A DNA stretch of 64,000 nt, taken from assembly GCA_961205875.1 (NCBI GenBank), contig OY540820.1, positions 12,524,001 through 12,588,000 on the forward strand, written 5' to 3'. The stretch is from Sialis fuliginosa. Its lineage: Eukaryota > Arthropoda > Insecta > Megaloptera > Sialidae. Within the stretch, counting starts at the first letter, position 1. Each line of letters starts with the position of its first letter. A program made the translations under genes and the position numbers. Under the pieces are notes generated by a model, which saw only the letters and a program-made list of their open reading frames with translations, was not told where the DNA came from and did no database searches. Below, in pieces: positions 60,790-64,000 of this stretch.

Positions 60790-60889
60790 TGATTCGCGAA
60801 ATATATAAGGTACTTGCACCAGTTATGGCCGCCATAAGAGCAAGGTTTACTATTTTGTGATTAACTGGCTTCTTTTTTGTAATTCTCAT
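60790..60889 (-). CDS. Possible first coding exon of a small membrane protein
   Basis: A minus-strand ATG at 60887-60889 opens a frame reading MRITKKKPVNHKIVNLALMA then AITGASTLYISRI. It ends ATC A before GTAAAA, a usable donor (phase 1). A basic N terminus followed by a 20-residue hydrophobic stretch suggests a signal anchor or small mitochondrial/ER membrane protein. An out-of-frame ATG lies just upstream. Not recognised; see 58709-58807. Confidence 0.3.
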
Positions 60890-61002
60890 GAACTCATGTT
60901 ACTAATAAAACAAGTAAGTCTTTATTTAATCAATTTACTTACTAAAGTCCGCAAATATAGTTTGTTTCTTAAATTATAGCTTTTTATTTTGTTTATGTGT
61001 TT

Positions 61003-61290
61003 TTCTCCAGTAATGAATAAAGTAAAACCAGTAATGAGTACGAAAGATATAAAAGAATCGTCAAATTTGAAACAATGTGAAGCAGTTGCTATGATAATAT
61101 AATAATCATAAATAAATTATACTAATAATTAGTTTAAATATCCACCATTTTGACACCTATTGGCCGATTGCAAAATGGTAGTAATCAAATATCAATAAAT
61201 ATTTCTAATTCAGTACATTTAATTAAAATAATTAAAAAATAGCCAATACTGGGGTGATATCCAAAACTGGTTCCAGTACCTTATAGTTTT
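61003..61290. repeat. Dispersed repeat B, copy 2
   Basis: TTTCTCCAGTAATGAATAAA, ATCGTCAAATTTGAAACAAT, TTAGTTTAAATATCCACC and CCAGTACCTTAT follow the order of copy 1 at 45777-46320. Copy 2 lacks two internal stretches found in copy 1. Confidence 0.65.
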
Positions 61291-61553
61291 TTAGAATGCA
61301 ATATGAACTACTCAGTTGCCAATGTTAATGTCCATACAATTTTTAACTACCAGATTACTTAAATGTAGTACTTTCTAGAAAACCACATAAAATCTGTTTT
61401 CGTATATTTACTAATATATTGAAAAACAATTTCCTATTTAATTATACAATCCACAATACCTTGTACATGTTAAGTACCACTGGTATAATATACTAAACAT
61501 AAACTACGAAAGTAGACCGTTTGACGATTTCAGTTATACCAAACCATACACAG

Positions 61554-61710
61554 GTTGAGTACCGCTGGGCTGTAAGTCGATCACGAGGTTGTACCACCAT
61601 CAGCGCCGCACGAGCGCCAGCTGACCCGCGCCTGACCCACTACAGTTCACTGACCTCTCTTTGTTCCGCATGCGGGGGAGGCTGCTGCCCGGACCTAGAT
61701 CTTCACAGAG
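61554..61710 (+). CDS. Orphan exon-like frame (52 codons, Cys-rich end)
   Basis: CATACACAG precedes and GTAATG follows 157 bases that are about 60% GC, far above the surroundings, and open in one frame (phase 0 to 1). It reads VEYRWAVSRSRGCTTISAAR, then a Pro/Ser stretch, then SLCSACGGGCCPDLDLHR. The base composition and the splice sites support a real plus-strand exon; no in-frame ATG lies inside it. The reverse strand is also open for 36 codons but lacks a usable acceptor. Not recognised. Confidence 0.4.
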
Positions 61711-62007
61711 GTAATGCACCGCGTCACTGCAATCAAGAAATATATCTGTTAGTTAGTAAGTTTACGTTGTACTCGAGATGGAATTTAATGAATAAATAAA
61801 TAATATACGCCTGGATAAAAACGTATCTTGTTTGGTGACATAGTACTTTGCAACTATAAATCAAGCAATGTTCAAATTTGTTAGTTTTTTTTATGCTGAA
61901 TTTAATTAGTATAACATTGTTTTATTTAATTTAATGAAAGAAATCTCAAAAACTCAAACGTTCACTGATTAATTTTGATTAAATTAGAAATATTTACATA
62001 CATTTTA

Positions 62008-62352
62008 CAGGTGTTATCCTGGAAAAAAAATTAGGTCTTAAGTGATCAAATCAGATCTTGATAGATCTGCATTTTTATATTTTTTCACTGGTTTTTGAAC
62101 TGTGGAGACCTGTGCAGATCTACAACGACCTACAAGGATCTACAAAGTACTTTAAAAATCCTTGTAGATCGTGATAGAGATTGAAACGTTGAAAATTCAT
62201 AAATTTTTAACGTTAATTGTAAATCATTGAAGATCTTTGTAGATCGTTGTAGATCTATGCAGGTCTCCACAGATCAAAAACTCAAAAATGCAGATCTATC
62301 AAGATCTGATTTGATAACTTCAGATCTAAAATTTTCTCCCGGAGTATTACAG
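62008..62352. mobile_element. Foldback MITE rich in AGATC words
   Basis: GTGTTATCCTGGAAAAAAAA with TTAGGTCT at the left mirrors AGATCTAAAATTTTCTCCCG with GAGTA at the right. Inner arms (GATCAAATCAGATCTTGATA and TATCAAGATCTGATTTGAT) pair almost fully. TTACAG stands at both borders (62005-62010, 62347-62352). AGATC occurs a dozen times, spaced through both arms. Confidence 0.7.
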
Positions 62353-64000
62353 TTGAGGAGGTGAGTTCCAAGACTCCTTCATTCCATTAAAAAAAATCGA
62401 GATGGCAATGGATTTTGAAAGAATTTTTGATATTCTTTAATGTTAGTTTTTAGTAAAACTCGTCCAATTATAATATGATTTTTGCTCAAAATTGACAAAA
62501 AAAAAACTGAAAAAATGCCAAATTATTTCTTAATTAATAAACTGCGCAACTCTGTCTAGTTTATATGCATATATATATAAGATAGGGTGGCCAGATTTTA
62601 ATTTTTGTAAACCCTGATTTTTTTTTCGTTACCACCTAAAAATTTCCACACTCTTTTTTTTTCGTTGTCATCAATATTACAAAACCCGGAGAAATTATAA
62701 CACAACCCGTAGTCCGGAGATTAAAATTATTTAATTATCTTTTAATTAGTTAGTCACTTTGACATTAATGACTCATTATTTTAATAAGTATTGCAATCAC
62801 AATGTAAATGCATACTTACACATTGATTTTCTCTTTTCAAATCACTACTGAGCTTAGGTAGTTAATGCACAATTTTTGTTAAAATAAACCTGGTAGTTTT
62901 TCAATAAATGTATTCTACTCCCTATTAACTATGCAAAATAGAAACAGTCACGTTTAACACACAGACAGATTTATAAAAGTATTGATTTTTTTAAAACTTT
63001 AAAGCTGATATATCAAATATGTATACATTCATATACTATTTTTAGATTTAAAGTAAAATAAATATTTGAATGCGATCTTTTGAGAACGGTAATAACTAAT
63101 CCGATAATTTTAATTTGTTTTTAAATTTAGAAAATGTGTATCGTAGGTATATTTTGAATTAAAAAAATGATATTTAACCTAACCTATAGTTGTTAAATCA
63201 TGTAATAATAGCATACAATATAAGTATAAAAATGTTTATTGTTAGATATTATGATAAAAGTTACTTAATTAAAGTTTATTGGAATGATTCCTGTACATTG
63301 TACTGCCCATTTAAAAGGGTTCTGAAACCATTTACGTTATAAGTTTTACGTATTTTGTATACCAATATTTTTAATAAAGCAAAATTTTTAAAAGTAGTTT
63401 TGTTTGTTAAATATGTATAATATCACTTTTTATTTTACTGTTATTATATTTTGAGAATATCAAACTGAAAGAAGAAATGGGACCAATTAACAAACGTGAG
63501 ATCTGAAGGAAAAACAAATTGAAACTTTATTTCAATAAAAATTTTATCTCGAACCGTGGCGATTAAAACAATATTTTAATTTAATCAATTTCGATGATTT
63601 TGTTTAATTAGCTAGGTTACTTTTTTAATGTTTCGGTCTGCCTGTTTGTAAATTACAACCCTTCCATTCTATCATTTATGTACCTATTAAGATAAAATTT
63701 GGTATACGGAAGTAGATTGATGACCACAAAACAGAAATGATAAAATTTTTGAAACAATAATTTTTCGAAACCGCCTTCCACACTGAAAAGTATACTCATT
63801 TTTTTTCTCTTACCCCATTGTGTGAATCTCCTATTATGCAACAAAAATGTTTTTGGACTTTTTAATTTTAACCCCTAGAGAATGTAAAAGAAAAAAAACA
63901 ATGTTTGAGTTTTGTCCTTTAGCGATCCAGCTCTGCTTGAAAATGTTTTTTTCTTCTGTTTATCGTATAAGAAAACTTTTTTAATAATTATCAGAGCCTA
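62353..64000. other. Intergenic right end
   Basis: The first 70 bases are a diverged relative of the end of the 47751-48155 unit (GTGAGTTCCAAGACTCC, AAAAATCGAGATGG, ATTTTGAAAGAAT). The rest is AT-rich with no supported gene; the last 250 bases show no clear element. Confidence 0.45.

Noticed and set aside
61521-61553. Upstream extension of the orphan exon frame at 61554
   Set aside because: The extension has no ATG and includes the acceptor, so the exon most likely starts after CACAG.
1-64000. CRISPR arrays, bacterial operons, rRNA or tRNA genes
   Set aside because: None were seen. The window is eukaryotic, with spliced genes, and no regularly spaced arrays or cloverleaf-forming sequences were found by eye.

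Overview
The window looks like a piece of an insect nuclear chromosome. It is strongly AT-rich, its genes are split by many short introns with ordinary GT/AG borders, and six conserved animal genes read through cleanly once spliced. The intron density, long repeat-filled gaps and many hAT, Harbinger and Tc1/mariner-like MITEs suggest a non-dipteran insect, possibly hemipteroid. That placement is inference.

The left 41 kb holds the genes. In order they are DNAJC11 (+, 3629-6506), a C1orf50/DUF2452 homologue (-, 8052-8808), the GYF-domain translational repressor GIGYF (+, 9932-20693), the complex I subunit NDUFA10/ND-42 (-, 22938-24698), eIF3 subunit c (+, 25550-29761), a brambleberry/Kar5/GEX1-family nuclear fusion protein (-, 31082-33661) and the ubiquitin shuttle protease Ddi1/Rings lost (-, 37946-41352). 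Exon borders were worked out by hand from splice sites; every model keeps one open frame and gives a protein close to the usual family length. The genes sit as head-to-head pairs (C1orf50/GIGYF, NDUFA10/eIF3c) and tail-to-tail pairs (DNAJC11/C1orf50, GIGYF/NDUFA10, eIF3c/brambleberry). They are housekeeping genes of mitochondria, translation and protein quality control and do not form one pathway; brambleberry is the exception, with an expected role in nuclear-envelope fusion.

The right 22.6 kb (41.4-64 kb) has no complete gene that I can recognise. It is a mosaic of small non-autonomous DNA transposons: hAT-type elements (one with a perfect 8-bp target duplication), three Harbinger-type MITEs each flanked by TAA (two of them between brambleberry and Ddi1), Tc1/mariner-type foldbacks, a Helitron 3' end, a 205-bp tandem duplication and a nested pair. 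Scattered in it are a few short open, splice-bordered, less AT-rich stretches that look like isolated exons (56221-56295 and 61554-61710 on +; 51321-51456, 58709-58807 and 60790-60889 on -). I could not name any of them.

The most unusual signals are a 620-bp foldback just upstream of brambleberry next to five GTTGCAT words, an array of three 55-nt hairpins at 54.06-54.28 kb, a dispersed repeat carrying CRE, CCAAT and TATA-like words in promoter order, and the orphan exon-like frames.
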